The notes: generated from the sequence alone by a model not told the origin. Shown: positions 1 through 8,948, counted from the stretch's first letter. The stretch: DNA of 64,000 nt from Vulcanococcus limneticus LL (GCF_002252705.1 NZ_NQLA01000003.1:124001-188000); one strand, 5' to 3'. Program-made: numbers and translations.

Positions 1-324
1 GTGCAGCGGGCCCTGGCGGCCCCGGCCCAGCAGATCGCCCTCAACGCCGGCCATGACGGCGACGTGGTGGCCGAGGAGATCCTGCGCAGCGGCAAGGGCT
101 TCAATGCCGCCACCGGCGTCTACGAAGACCTGCTGGCCGCCGGCATCCTTGATGCCGCCAAGGTGGTGCGGCTGGCCCTGCAGGACGCCGTGTCAGTGGC
201 CTCCCTGCTGCTGACCACCGAGGCCGTGATCGCCGACAAGCCGGAACCGGCCGCCGCCGCACCGGCCGGTGGCCCCGGCGGGATGGGGGGCATGGGCGGC
301 ATGGGCATGCCCGGCATGATGTGA
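1..324 (+). CDS. groL: Chaperonin GroEL, C-terminal part (5' end outside window)
   Basis: This is the last 107 residues of a 60-kDa chaperonin, the ATP-driven barrel that folds cytosolic proteins with GroES. The visible part is the end of the equatorial domain, with the conserved stretch on unfolded cofactor-free residues ending in a substrate-nucleotide pocket region ([13 protein letters not shown], then [17 protein letters not shown]). It closes with the Gly-Met-rich tail [15 protein letters not shown] that lines the chamber floor in most bacterial GroELs. The reading frame enters open at base 1, so the true start lies upstream. Cyanobacteria usually carry two groEL genes, and the presence of the GGM tail argues for a canonical copy, but which one cannot be decided here. 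Confidence 0.97.
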   Translation: MQRALAAPAQQIALNAGHDGDVVAEEILRSGKGFNAATGVYEDLLAAGILDAAKVVRLALQDAVSVASLLLTTEAVIADKPEPAAAAPAGGPGGMGGMGGMGMPGMM

Positions 325-341
325 ACCCGAGGGGCCTGTCC

Positions 342-677
342 CTACAGGGACTTCACCAGGCGGGCGTGGATGCGGCAGACGCTCAGCGCCTGCCGCGGCG
401 GGTCGGCGCAGAGGCGGCCCAGCTCCCGGTTCAGGGCCTGCACCTCGCCCAGCGGCAAGCCCGCAACCGGAAGGCCCGGCAGGGTGGCCACGGGCATCGA
501 GACCAGCAGCGAACAGAGCACCAGCGGCAGGGCCGCGTGCAGCTGCACGGCGTCCACCGACTTCACGGTGATCGCGTCACCCCAGCTGGCTGCTGCGCCG
601 CAGGTGGCCCATCGGACTGCAGCTCCACCCAGTCGGGCAGCAGAGCCGGCCAGCCAAGACCTACACAGGGAGACCAT
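342..677 (-). CDS. Small conserved-looking protein of unknown function
   Basis: A 111-residue product I do not recognise. The ATG at 677 was chosen because a very strong Shine-Dalgarno (GGAGGAGGTG) sits 4-5 nt upstream; a longer frame reaching 722 lacks this. The sequence has several cysteines and a hydrophobic stretch in the middle (AALPLVLCSLLVSMPVATLPGL), then a charged C-terminal helix (EVQALNRELGRLC). It ends head-on against groL with 17 nt between stop codons. A plausible extended -10 and a perfect inverted repeat lie upstream, so it probably has its own promoter. Function unknown; reality of the gene is supported mainly by the ribosome binding site and promoter. Confidence 0.7.
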   Translation of the reverse strand: MVSLCRSWLAGSAARLGGAAVRWATCGAAASWGDAITVKSVDAVQLHAALPLVLCSLLVSMPVATLPGLPVAGLPLGEVQALNRELGRLCADPPRQALSVCRIHARLVKSL

Positions 678-718
678 CTGCACCTCCTCCCGGGAGCCGG
701 GGTACAGGGCCAGTCTGG

Positions 719-745
719 CCACTGTCCGAGGAGCCTGGACAGTGG
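719..745. promoter_or_regulatory. Perfect 9-bp inverted repeat in leader of the 342-677 gene
   Basis: Arms CCACTGTCC (719-727) and GGACAGTGG (737-745) pair perfectly around a 9-nt centre. The element lies 42-68 nt upstream of the ATG at 677 and just downstream of a TATATA-type -10 on the minus strand. It could be an operator or a leader hairpin for that gene, or a weak terminator for nanE, whose stop is at 786. There is no T-run after it on the minus strand, which disfavours a simple terminator. Confidence 0.5.
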
Positions 746-758
746 TTCAGAAAGGTTT

Positions 759-767
759 TATATAGCA
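759..767 (-). promoter_or_regulatory. Candidate extended -10 promoter for the 342-677 gene
   Basis: On the minus strand this reads TGCTATATA, an extended -10 (TGn plus TATATA) in an AT-rich island that stands out in very GC-rich surroundings. No good -35 is visible at 17 nt. It points at the small gene starting at 677, about 80 nt downstream. Confidence 0.4.
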
Positions 768-785
768 ATCCGTGCCTGACAGCAC

Positions 786-1499
786 TCAGACCCGCTGCGC
801 CAAAGCCCTGGTGTAGGCGGCCACCTGCAGGTCCACCCCGGTGATCGCGGTGCCGACCACCACCGCATCGGCTCCGCCATCGCGGGCACGGCGGGCCTGG
901 TCGGCGCTGGCGATGCCGCCCTCGCAGATCAGGGCCACCGACGCCGGCAGCTGGGCCCGTAGCGGGGCCAGCAGGTCCCAGGCTGGCGGATTGAGGGCGC
1001 TGGTGGCCTCGGTATAGCCATAGAGCGTGGTGCCCACCCAGCGGCAGCCCAGGGCGGCAGCCTGCAGGCCGTTGGCCACGGAGTCCACATCCGCCATCAA
1101 GGGAGCCCCCAGCTCGCCGGTGGCCCGGGCGATCAGCACGGCCAGATCCTGGCCGGCCGGCCGCAGGCGCTCGGTGGCATCCAGGGCGATCACGTCGGCA
1201 CCGGCGGCCCACACCGCCTGGATCTCGGCCCAGCCCGGCGTGATGTACACAGGGCTGTCGGCAAAGCTGCGCTTCCACAGGCCCACGATCAGGGCATCGG
1301 GAGAGCGCCGCCGCACCGCGCCGATATGCTCCGGGCTCTCCAGGCGCACGCCGATGGCGCCGTTGCGCAGGCTGGCCTCCGCCATGGCGGCAATCACCTC
1401 GGGCTGGCGCAGGGGCGAGCCCTCCGGAGCCTGCACCGACACGATCAGCCCACCGGCCAGGGCTGAGGGCGCCAACCGCGCGTCGGCCTCAGGCGGCAC
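786..1499 (-). CDS. nanE: N-acetylmannosamine-6-phosphate 2-epimerase-like TIM-barrel protein
   Basis: A 237-residue NanE family protein, which interconverts ManNAc-6-P and GlcNAc-6-P in sialic acid catabolism. Family landmarks are present: the catalytic lysine in GLWKRSF (K76), MADVDS (136-140), VGTTLYGYT (155-163), and the catalytic glutamate in CEGGI (E193), where most homologues have EGRI or EGRY. The GTG at 1499 is preferred: GAGGAG lies 7 nt upstream and the start overlaps the stop of the upstream gene by 11 nt, giving the usual family length; an ATG at 1544 would overlap 56 nt. No nanA or nanK is nearby, so the physiological substrate is uncertain. Confidence 0.85.
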   Translation of the reverse strand: MPPEADARLAPSALAGGLIVSVQAPEGSPLRQPEVIAAMAEASLRNGAIGVRLESPEHIGAVRRRSPDALIVGLWKRSFADSPVYITPGWAEIQAVWAAGADVIALDATERLRPAGQDLAVLIARATGELGAPLMADVDSVANGLQAAALGCRWVGTTLYGYTEATSALNPPAWDLLAPLRAQLPASVALICEGGIASADQARRARDGGADAVVVGTAITGVDLQVAAYTRALAQRV

Positions 1500-1995
1500 G
1501 GTCGAACTCCTCGGGGGCGAGAGCGGCGGCGTTGGCATCGGCATCACCGGCAACCGCTGGCGTGGACAGCCAGGCCCGCAGGCTGGCGAGGCCGGGATGG
1601 GCCGGGGCCGGTGCGGGCCGGCGCCGCGCGGAGGCCTGGGGGAAGGGCAGCACCCTGGCACCGCTCGATGGGGCATCGCTCAGCGCTGCGCCGCTCGGGG
1701 CGGGAGCGACTGAAGCGGCGGGCGCAGCAGCGGGACTTGCCGAACGGTGGGCCGGGGTGGGCTGGGACGGTGCCGAAGGCTCGTGCAGCACTTGGCGCCA
1801 CCACTGCAGGAGCTCGGCGCCGGCCAGCTCCAGCATCAGTGGCTCCAGGGCCGCCACGCCGTGGCGGTGGACCCATTGGGTCGAGAGGCGCTGCACGGCG
1901 CCCCGGTCCCGCTGCGCCAGGGCCAGGGCAAGCTGCCGCCGGAGGGCCTCACGGCGGGCCAGGGGCGAGGGAGTACTGGGAACGGGGGGACGCAC
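1489..1995 (-). CDS. Hypothetical protein, Ala/Pro-rich C-terminal half
   Basis: A 168-residue protein I do not recognise. Residues 1-70 look folded and mostly helical (RREALRRQLALALAQRD, LEPLMLELAGAELLQWW), while residues 75-150 are a low-complexity Ala/Pro/Ser linker. No signal peptide, membrane segment or catalytic motif is evident. Its 3' end overlaps the GTG start of the nanE-like gene by 11 nt, which suggests translational coupling, and it follows the ABC permease gene by 36 nt, so it is probably in the same transcript as the exporter. Conservation was not testable. Confidence 0.65.
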   Translation of the reverse strand: MRPPVPSTPSPLARREALRRQLALALAQRDRGAVQRLSTQWVHRHGVAALEPLMLELAGAELLQWWRQVLHEPSAPSQPTPAHRSASPAAAPAASVAPAPSGAALSDAPSSGARVLPFPQASARRRPAPAPAHPGLASLRAWLSTPAVAGDADANAAALAPEEFDRAA

Positions 1996-2031
1996 GGGGC
2001 AAGCTCCGGCAAGGGACGGTGGGGTGGCAGC

Positions 2032-2898
2032 TCAGCTGAGCTTGCGATCCAGCAACGGGCGGATCAGCAGGAAGAGGCCCGCCGCCAGCACCGCCAGCAC
2101 CGCCAGGCAGCTGGCGGAACTGAGGGACCCGTAGGGCGCCTCCAGCACCACCGCCGCGAGGGAGAACTGGCCGGCGTAGGCCGCGCGGATCGGTTCAATT
2201 GCGAAGGTAAGGGGATTGAGGGCGGCGAGCCAGCCCAGCCAGGCCGGCATGAAGGACAGCGGGGCCAGGGCGGTGCTGGCGAACAGCAGCGGCAGGTTGG
2301 CCACGAAGATCACGGCGATCAGCTCGATGTGGCCGGGCAGGGCGAAGGCCAGCCCCAGGCTGAGGGCCGTGACGGCGAACACCAGCAACAGCAGGGTCAC
2401 AAGCACGAGAAGCAGGCCGGCCCCACCGGGCCAGCCGTAGCCCAGGACGGCGGCGGTGCCCATGATCGCCAGGCTCTGCACCAGGCTCAGGGAGGTGATG
2501 TAGAGCACGGAGGCCAGCACGATCGAGCTGCGGGCCCGCAGCGGTGCCACCAGCAGCCGGTTGAGGAAGCCGAACTCCCGATCGAACATCAGCGGCAGGC
2601 CGGCGTTGAGGGCCGCGCTGAAGGCGGTGAACACGATCACCCCAGCCCCAAGGAAGCGGCCGTAGCTCATGCCGTCGGGCAGCAGCCCCTCAGGGGCATT
2701 GGAAAAGAGGGCCCCGAACAGCACCAGCCAGATCAACGGCTGCAGCACCCCGGCCACCAGGGTGGAGGGGCGGCGCGCCAGCTGCAGGAACAGGCGCTTG
2801 GTCAGGGCCAGGGTCTCCTGGCTGAGCTCCGAGAGGGCCGAGCGGGGCGCCTCGGCGGGGGCGACGGGGCTGAGCAGGGTGGGGGTGGCGCTGGTCAT
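2032..2898 (-). CDS. ABC-2 type transporter permease (DrrB-like)
   Basis: A 288-residue integral membrane protein with six predicted helices and the ABC-2 layout: a cytoplasmic N-terminal coupling region (ETLALTKRLFLQLARRP), a first helix pair around PLIWLVLFGALF, the conserved FDREFGFLNRLLVAPL loop that contacts the ATPase, and a final amphipathic segment before the last helix. Such permeases work as dimers with a DrrA-type ATPase to export hydrophobic compounds or polysaccharides. Its partner ATPase starts upstream at 4001 with 71 nt between the genes. The substrate is unknown; position behind ctaB/ctaA hints at a role linked to oxidase assembly but this is only context. Confidence 0.9.
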   Translation of the reverse strand: MTSATPTLLSPVAPAEAPRSALSELSQETLALTKRLFLQLARRPSTLVAGVLQPLIWLVLFGALFSNAPEGLLPDGMSYGRFLGAGVIVFTAFSAALNAGLPLMFDREFGFLNRLLVAPLRARSSIVLASVLYITSLSLVQSLAIMGTAAVLGYGWPGGAGLLLVLVTLLLLVFAVTALSLGLAFALPGHIELIAVIFVANLPLLFASTALAPLSFMPAWLGWLAALNPLTFAIEPIRAAYAGQFSLAAVVLEAPYGSLSSASCLAVLAVLAAGLFLLIRPLLDRKLS

Positions 2899-2969
2899 GG
2901 CAAGGGAAGGAGCAGGAGAACGATCGGGGGGATCCAGGCGCCGGCTCCTGCCGGCCCACGGGCGGCAAC

Positions 2970-4001
2970 TCAGCGCATCGCCTGCTTGCGCTCCGCTTTC
3001 GGGTCGCGGCTGCCGGCCACAGCCAGCTCGGCGTCCATCAGGGTGCGGCCGGTGGCCTGCAGATACACATCATCGAGGCTGGGACGGCTCTGGGCCAGGG
3101 CGAACACCGGCAGCTGGGCCTCGGCCAGCTGCCGGCGCAGCTGCTCGATCACGCCGTCGTGCTCCACCACGAGGTTGAGGGAGTAACCCTGGGAGCGGTT
3201 CACCACCACCTGGCGCACGCCCGCGCATCCCTGTAGCAGGGCCTGCACCCGCAGGGCCTCGGGCTCGTCGCTGAACTCCCGCACCCGCAGGGTGACCCGA
3301 TCGCCGCCCAGGGCGGTCTTGAGCTCGGTGGGGCTGCCCTCGGCGATCACCCGGCCACCATCGAGGATCGCCAGCCGGTCCGCCAGGGCATCCACCTCTT
3401 CCAGGTAGTGGCTGCTGAGCAGCACCGTGGTGCCGGAATCGCGCAGCTGGTGGAGCACCTGCCAGATCGCCGCGCGGCTCTCGATGTCCAGGCCCACGGT
3501 GGGCTCATCGAGCACCAGTACCGCCGGCCGATGCAGCAGCCCGGCCGCCAGATCGAGACGGCGGCGCATGCCACCGGAATAGGTGCCGCTGCGGCGGTCG
3601 ATCCAGGCCTCCATGCCCAGCAGGCCGCTCAGTTCGGCAATGCGACGGTCGCGCTCGCCATTGGGCAGGTGGTAGAGGGAGCCCTGCAGCTGCAGCAGTT
3701 CGCGGCCACTGAGGATCTTGTCGAGGGCCACCTCCTGGGCCACGTAGCCGAGGCGCTCGCGCACGCCGCGGGGATCGGCCAGGGCATCGAGGCCCGCCAC
3801 CCGCACACTGCCGGAATCGGGGGCCAGCAGGGTGGCCAGGATCCGCAGGCAGGTTGTCTTGCCGGCACCGTTGGGCCCCAGCAGGCCATAGAGGCTGCCC
3901 TTCGGCACCGAGAGGTTCAGCTCTTGAAGGGCCGTAACAGCCCGATCGCCGCGCCCGTAGCGCTTGGACACCTGTTTGAGCTCGATCACCGCTTCTGGCA
4001 C
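2970..4001 (-). CDS. ABC transporter ATP-binding protein (DrrA/CcmA-like)
   Basis: A 343-residue ATPase subunit. The Walker A motif GPNGAGKTT is at 42-50, the Q-loop near 89 (YVAQE), the signature YSGGM at 141-145, and Walker B VLVLDEP at 161-167. The region after about 225 is the extra C-terminal domain typical of daunorubicin-resistance type exporters (DUF4162). The first codon is GTG at 4001; a second GTG four codons later is possible. It lies 42 nt downstream of ctaB and drives the permease encoded next. It should power the 2032-2898 permease at the inner face of a membrane. Confidence 0.93.
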   Translation of the reverse strand: MPEAVIELKQVSKRYGRGDRAVTALQELNLSVPKGSLYGLLGPNGAGKTTCLRILATLLAPDSGSVRVAGLDALADPRGVRERLGYVAQEVALDKILSGRELLQLQGSLYHLPNGERDRRIAELSGLLGMEAWIDRRSGTYSGGMRRRLDLAAGLLHRPAVLVLDEPTVGLDIESRAAIWQVLHQLRDSGTTVLLSSHYLEEVDALADRLAILDGGRVIAEGSPTELKTALGGDRVTLRVREFSDEPEALRVQALLQGCAGVRQVVVNRSQGYSLNLVVEHDGVIEQLRRQLAEAQLPVFALAQSRPSLDDVYLQATGRTLMDAELAVAGSRDPKAERKQAMR

Positions 4002-4043
4002 CGCCGGGGAACTCCGCTCAGCCGATAGGAGGAACCAATTTAG

Positions 4044-5078
4044 TTAGGCCGTCCCCCCAAACCCGGGGGCCAGCAGGGCCAGGAGTTGGCCCCCCTGCTC
4101 GCCAAGCTGGGCGCCGAGGGGCAGACGGGCCAGGAGCAGCAGCAGGCAGATGCCGAAGAGATAGAGGATCGACCAGCGAAACAGCCCCTTGGCCCGCTGC
4201 AGGTCGTCGGGGGCCTGCAGCAACCGGCCGCTCATCTGCAGGAGCCGGCCGTTGAAGGGCAGCAGCAACAGGCCATAGAGCAGGCCGCCTGAGGGCAGCA
4301 CCAGCACTCCGAGGCTGCTGACCGCCACGGTGGCGATGGCATAGGCGGCGATTCCCCGGGCCGTGGCCACCGTGCCCTTCACCACCGGCAGCATCGGAAT
4401 CCCCACCGAGCGGTAGTCGTCCTTGAGCAGCAGGGCCAGGGCCCAGAAGTGGGCGGGCGTCCAGACCATCACCAGGGCGAACAGCCACCAGCTGCCCAGG
4501 CCCAGGTGGCCCGCGGCGGCAGCCGCCCCCACCAGCGGCGGAATGGCCCCCGCCACGCCGCCCACCACGATGTTCTGGGGCGTTCGCGGCTTGAGGACCA
4601 CGGTGTAGAGCAGCACGTAGCTGCACAGCCCCAGCAGCGACAGGCTCGCCGCCAGGCAATTGACGCCGCCCACCAGCAGCGCCGAGGCAGCGCAGGCCAG
4701 GGCCACCGCCACGGCGAAGGCGGTGGAGGCCGAAAGCCGGCCGGAGGGCAGGGCACGGCCGCTGGTACGGACCATGCGCCCATCCAGCTCCTGCTCCCAG
4801 AGGCAATTCAGCACCCCGGCGGCGGCGGCGGCCAGGGCACCGCCACCCAGGGTGCAGGCCAGGCGCGGCGCCGGCAGGGGCCAGCCTTCGGAGAGGGCCA
4901 TGCCGCCCAAGGTGGTGGCCAGCAGCAAAGGGATCAGCCGTGGCTTGGCGATCTCCAGCCAGGGCGGCAGGGCCACCTTGGCGCGGGAGGGAACCACGTC
5001 GGCGCGGCTGAGGCTGGCGGCGGCCGTGAGAGGGGCGGGCGAGGCCGCCGGGAGCGGGGCCGTAGGAACCGTGACCAT
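4044..5078 (-). CDS. ctaB: Protoheme IX farnesyltransferase (heme O synthase)
   Basis: CtaB adds a farnesyl group to protoheme to make heme O, the first step toward heme A for cytochrome oxidase. The 344-residue protein is a UbiA-fold polytopic membrane enzyme with about nine helices. The first prenyl-diphosphate site is the stretch [18 protein letters not shown] and the second is [16 protein letters not shown], both characteristic of heme O synthases. The ATG at 5078 starts two bases after the stop of ctaA; the frame extends further upstream but only inside ctaA. The N-terminal 45 residues before [11 protein letters not shown] are a poorly conserved Ala/Pro-rich extension. Confidence 0.95.
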   Translation of the reverse strand: MVTVPTAPLPAASPAPLTAAASLSRADVVPSRAKVALPPWLEIAKPRLIPLLLATTLGGMALSEGWPLPAPRLACTLGGGALAAAAAGVLNCLWEQELDGRMVRTSGRALPSGRLSASTAFAVAVALACAASALLVGGVNCLAASLSLLGLCSYVLLYTVVLKPRTPQNIVVGGVAGAIPPLVGAAAAAGHLGLGSWWLFALVMVWTPAHFWALALLLKDDYRSVGIPMLPVVKGTVATARGIAAYAIATVAVSSLGVLVLPSGGLLYGLLLLPFNGRLLQMSGRLLQAPDDLQRAKGLFRWSILYLFGICLLLLLARLPLGAQLGEQGGQLLALLAPGFGGTA

Positions 5079-5080
5079 GA

Positions 5081-6052
5081 CTAGGCGAGCTCCAGCGGGT
5101 TGAAGACGGACAGGGAAGGGCGCCGCAGCCCCCGGGCGGTGAGGGCGGCCAGCACCGCCACCAACAGGGCGGCCGTGAGCTGATGGGCCACCGTGACCGC
5201 CGGCACGGCCAGGGTGAGGCGCAGGCTGGCGATGCCGAGGAGCACCTGCAGGGCCACCAGGGCGCCCGCAAACAGGGCGAGGGGCAGCTGGCGGCGGGGC
5301 CAGCCAGGCAGCAGGGCCACCAGCGGCAGGGCCAGCACCAGCACCGCGGCGGGATTGGCTCCCAGGCGGTGGGCCAGCAGCCAGCCGCAGGCCTCGCCGC
5401 TGCCGAAGCAACGGCCGGCGGCCCACTGGCTGGCCATGAGGCCGCCGAGCAGGCACTGGCCGAGGACGGCGGTCAGGGCGCACCCCGAGAGCCAGCCCCA
5501 CCAGACCGGCGCCCCATCCACGGATGGGCGGAGCAACTCGGATGGCTCGATGGGGCCGGCAGCAGCGTCAGCAGGACACTCCACGGGGGCCGCCAATCCC
5601 TGGTGGATGCCGCTGGCCAGGGCCACCAGGGTCAGGGCCGTGATGAGGTGGGCGCTGACGATGCCGCTGGGCAGCAGCTGGGTCACGGTCAGGGCGCCGA
5701 GGGCCCCCTGGCCCGCCACCAGCACCAGGGTGGCGCCCCCCAGCCAGGGCAGCCAGGCCGGTAGGCCGCGCCGCTGCAGCAGGGAGGCGCCGAACAGCAC
5801 CAGCACCGCCACGCCCACGAGAAAGGCATCAAGCCGGTGGAACCATTCCAGGAACACCTGCAGGTTCATCTGGCGCCGCGGCAGCAGCGAGCCGTAGCAG
5901 AGGGGCCAGTCGGGACAGGCCAGGCCCGCCTCCATCACCCGGGTGGCGCCGCCGATACCCACCAGGGCCACGAGGGCCACCACAAGGTGGGCGCTCAGCA
6001 GGGAAAGCTGCCTCTGGAGGCGGGATGGGGGGAGCTGGGTTGGGGTCGCCAT
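5081..6052 (-). CDS. ctaA: Heme A synthase (COX15/CtaA)
   Basis: CtaA oxidises the C8 methyl group of heme O to give heme A. The 323-residue membrane protein has eight helices and the conserved histidines of the two four-helix halves, seen in [25 protein letters not shown] and VAHQLTAA. The loop [21 protein letters not shown] near the N-terminus is a family hallmark, with the cysteine pair. ATG 6052 is preferred because GAGG lies 5 nt upstream; an ATG at 6097 adds 15 residues but has no ribosome binding site. It is divergent from ctaC with 235 nt between starts and is followed by ctaB, so one promoter likely serves ctaA, ctaB and the ABC exporter. Confidence 0.95.
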   Translation of the reverse strand: MATPTQLPPSRLQRQLSLLSAHLVVALVALVGIGGATRVMEAGLACPDWPLCYGSLLPRRQMNLQVFLEWFHRLDAFLVGVAVLVLFGASLLQRRGLPAWLPWLGGATLVLVAGQGALGALTVTQLLPSGIVSAHLITALTLVALASGIHQGLAAPVECPADAAAGPIEPSELLRPSVDGAPVWWGWLSGCALTAVLGQCLLGGLMASQWAAGRCFGSGEACGWLLAHRLGANPAAVLVLALPLVALLPGWPRRQLPLALFAGALVALQVLLGIASLRLTLAVPAVTVAHQLTAALLVAVLAALTARGLRRPSLSVFNPLELA

Positions 6053-6287
6053 CCCTCCCTCAGGTGCCGTGGCGCGCAACCTAGCCATGCTGTCCATGAC
6101 GGCCCGGCGGGCGTCAGCGAATCCCAGCAGCCCCGTTCAGGGCAGCGGATCCCGCTGGCGCGGAAGCCAGGCTCCAGCTGCGGAGCCGATCGGCCACCAA
6201 CGTCGCGGATTCCCACACGCAACCCCCGCGGACGGCGACAGCCCTGGGGAATCTCCATAGGCTTGGAGCCAGAACCTCCCAGGGACG
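6053..6287. promoter_or_regulatory. Divergent ctaA / ctaC promoter region
   Basis: This 235-nt gap separates the divergent heme A synthase and cytochrome oxidase operons, so it should carry promoters for both. I see only weak candidates, such as CATAGGCT near 6256-6263 upstream of ctaC, and no convincing -35 or long inverted repeat. Confidence 0.4.
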
Positions 6288-7193
6288 ATGCTGATTCCCG
6301 CCCCCGTCCTCAGCCTGATCATCGGCATGGTGCTGGTGCTCAGCGGCCTGTGGATCGGGCAGAACGTGAATCTGCTGCCGGTCGATGCCAGCAGCAACGC
6401 CCCCGTCTACGACGAGTTGTTCAAGGTGCTCTTCAGCATCGGCGCGATCCTGTTTCTGGGAATCGTGGGGTTGCTGGTGTTCAGCCTGGTGCGCTTCCGC
6501 CGCAGGCCAGGGGAACTGGGCGACGGCATCGCGCTGGAGGGCAATCTGCCCCTGGAAATTGTCTGGACCGCGATCCCGGCGATCGTGGTGCTGTTCGTGG
6601 GGATCTACAGCTACGACATCTACGAGCGAATGGGCGGCATGGTGCCCCTCAACGACCATGCCGTGCATGCCATGCAGCACGAGGCCCACGGCGGCGAGGG
6701 GGGAGCTGCCATGGCCGCCATGGCAGGAGGAGGGATCGAATCTGACGAGCGGATCTGGGGGGGCATCACGCCGGCGAGCGCCGATGCGCTCACGGTGGAT
6801 GTCACGGCGATGCAGTTCGCCTTCATCTTCCGCTACCCCGATTCGGAGATCATCAGCGGTGAACTGCACGTTCCCGCCGGCCGCCCCGTGGCCCTGCGCA
6901 TGAAGGCCAATGACGTGATCCACGCCTTCTGGGTTCCCCAGTTCCGGCTCAAGCAGGACGTCATCCCCGGCCAGCCCACCCTGCTGAGCTTCACCCCAAC
7001 CCGCCCCGGCAGCTATCCGATCATCTGCGCAGAACTCTGCGGGCCCTACCACGGCGGCATGCGCACCACCGTGGTGGTGGAAGAACCTGAGAACTTCCAG
7101 GCCTGGGTGAGCAAGAACAGCCCCAATCCGCCGCCAGCACCGGTCACGCCGGTCGTCGCCGCCGCCGCCGCCATCTCCCCCCTCCAGTCATGA
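6288..7193 (+). CDS. ctaC: Cytochrome c oxidase subunit II
   Basis: Subunit II of the aa3-type oxidase accepts electrons from cytochrome c or plastocyanin at its CuA centre. The 301-residue protein has an N-terminal hydrophobic segment (3-25), a second membrane helix near 45-65, and a lumenal cupredoxin domain. The CuA ligands are in CAELCGPYHGGM, with the further histidine in IHAFWVPQFRLKQD. A Gly/Ala/Met/His-rich insertion (HAMQHEAHGGEGGAAMAAM) lies between the membrane helices and the copper domain, a cyanobacterial feature. The stop overlaps the start of ctaD by 4 nt (ATGA), so the two are translationally coupled. Confidence 0.97.
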   Translation: MLIPAPVLSLIIGMVLVLSGLWIGQNVNLLPVDASSNAPVYDELFKVLFSIGAILFLGIVGLLVFSLVRFRRRPGELGDGIALEGNLPLEIVWTAIPAIVVLFVGIYSYDIYERMGGMVPLNDHAVHAMQHEAHGGEGGAAMAAMAGGGIESDERIWGGITPASADALTVDVTAMQFAFIFRYPDSEIISGELHVPAGRPVALRMKANDVIHAFWVPQFRLKQDVIPGQPTLLSFTPTRPGSYPIICAELCGPYHGGMRTTVVVEEPENFQAWVSKNSPNPPPAPVTPVVAAAAAISPLQS

Positions 7194-8866
7194 CGCTCAC
7201 CCTCCCCCCCCAGGCGGGCCCGGCACCCACCCTGCAGCCCACGGGCTGGCTCCGCTACTTCAGCTTCAGCGTCGATCACAAGGTGATCGGCCTGCAGTAT
7301 CTGGTGTGCGGCTTCCTGTTCTATCTGGTGGGCGGCGCCCTGGCAGGGGCGATCCGCACCGAGCTGCTCACCCCGATTTCAGACTTCCTGCCGCGTGAGA
7401 CCTACAACGAAGTGCTCACCCTGCACGGCACGGTGATGATCTTCCTGTGGATCGTGCCGGTGGTGAATGGGGCCTTCGGCAACTACCTGATCCCCTTCTA
7501 CGTGGGGGCGAGGGACATGGCCTTCCCCCGGCTCAATGCCGTGGCGTTCTGGCTGATTCCACCGGCGGGCCTGCTGCTGATCGGCAGCTATTTCATCGCC
7601 GGTGCCGGCGCCTCCCAGTCGGGCTGGACCGCCTACCCACCCCTGAGCCTCACCACACCGGCCACGGGTCAGGTGATCTGGATCCTGAGTGTGCTGCTGC
7701 TTGGTGGCAGCTCGATCTTCGGCGGCATCAACTTCATCGCCACGGTGCTGAAGATGCGCCGGCCGGGCCTGGGGCTGATGCAACTGCCGATGTACTGCTG
7801 GGCCATGCTCGGCACCAGCATCCTGGTGGTGTTGTCCACGCCGGTGCTGGCCGGCACCCTGGTGCTGCTCAGCTTCGACATCATCGCCCACACCGGCTTC
7901 TTCAATCCGGCCCTGGGCGGCAACGCCGTGGTGTATCAGCACCTGTTCTGGTTCTACTCCCACCCTGCCGTCTACATCATGGTGCTGCCGGCCTTTGGTC
8001 TGGTGAGTGAGATCCTGCCGGTGCATGCCCGCAAACCCCTGTTTGGCTACACCACGATGGTGTATTCGATCCTGGCCATCGTGTTCCTGGGGCTGATCGT
8101 GTGGGCCCACCACATGTTCACCAGTGGCACGCCGCCCTGGATGCGGCTGTTCTTCACGATCGCCACCTCCTTCATCGCCGTTCCCACCGGAATCAAGTTC
8201 TTCAACTGGCTGGCCACCCTATGGGGCGGCAAGCTGAGCCTCAACAGCGCCATGCTGTTCGCCTGCGCCTTCATCGTGAACTTCGTTTTCGGGGGCATCA
8301 CCGGCGTAGCACTGGCCCAGGTGCCATTCGACATCCACGTGCATGACACCTACTTCGTGGTAGGGCATTTCCACTACATCGTCTACGGCGGCACGGTATT
8401 CGTGATCTTCAGCGCCGTATACCACTGGTATCCCAAGTTCACCGGGCGTCTGCTGAATGAGCCCCTTGGTCAGGCGCACTTCTGGCTCACCTTCGTGGGC
8501 TTCAACCTCTGCTTCGCGCCCCAGCACTGGCTCGGCCTGAACGGCATGCCCCGGCGCGTGGCCGAGTACGACCCCCAGTTCACCTGGATGAACCAGCTCA
8601 GCAGTGCAGGCGCCCTGCTGATGGCGATCAGCACCCTGCCCTTCCTGGTGAATGTGCTGGTGAGCGCCTTCCGGGGTGAGGTCGCCGGCGACAACCCCTG
8701 GAACGCCCTGACGCCCGAATGGCTCACCAGCTCGCCGCCGCCGGTCGAGAACTGGAAGGGCGAGGCACCTCTGGTGACCCATCCCTACGGCTACGGCAGC
8801 GCCCCCGATGCGATCGACCTGAAGGCCACATCGGGCCGGGACCTCTGGAGCAGCGGCCGCAGCTGA
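7190..8866 (+). CDS. ctaD: Cytochrome c oxidase subunit I
   Basis: The 558-residue catalytic subunit, with about twelve membrane helices, holds heme a and the heme a3-CuB site that reduces oxygen and pumps protons. The heme a ligand is in LHGTVMIFLW. CuB ligands are the histidine of FYSHPAVYI, which also shows the cross-linked tyrosine, and the pair in WAHHMFTSG. The heme a3/heme a histidines are in VVGHFHYIVYGG. The HPAVYI motif marks an A-type heme-copper oxidase. It is coupled to ctaC by a 4-nt overlap and followed by ctaE after 82 nt. In cyanobacteria this oxidase works in respiration in thylakoid or plasma membrane. Confidence 0.98.
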   Translation: MTLTLPPQAGPAPTLQPTGWLRYFSFSVDHKVIGLQYLVCGFLFYLVGGALAGAIRTELLTPISDFLPRETYNEVLTLHGTVMIFLWIVPVVNGAFGNYLIPFYVGARDMAFPRLNAVAFWLIPPAGLLLIGSYFIAGAGASQSGWTAYPPLSLTTPATGQVIWILSVLLLGGSSIFGGINFIATVLKMRRPGLGLMQLPMYCWAMLGTSILVVLSTPVLAGTLVLLSFDIIAHTGFFNPALGGNAVVYQHLFWFYSHPAVYIMVLPAFGLVSEILPVHARKPLFGYTTMVYSILAIVFLGLIVWAHHMFTSGTPPWMRLFFTIATSFIAVPTGIKFFNWLATLWGGKLSLNSAMLFACAFIVNFVFGGITGVALAQVPFDIHVHDTYFVVGHFHYIVYGGTVFVIFSAVYHWYPKFTGRLLNEPLGQAHFWLTFVGFNLCFAPQHWLGLNGMPRRVAEYDPQFTWMNQLSSAGALLMAISTLPFLVNVLVSAFRGEVAGDNPWNALTPEWLTSSPPPVENWKGEAPLVTHPYGYGSAPDAIDLKATSGRDLWSSGRS

Positions 8867-8948
8867 GCTCCGCCCATCAGCCCATGGCGATCGCCCTCCC
8901 GTCCCGCGGGCCCGTTGCCTGCCGATCCGTTCCCGTCACCCCGCCACC

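Noticed and set aside
338-351. Short hairpin GTCCC-TACA-GGGAC after groL
   Set aside because: Only five pairs and no T-run; it also overlaps the stop of the minus-strand gene, so I do not call it a terminator.
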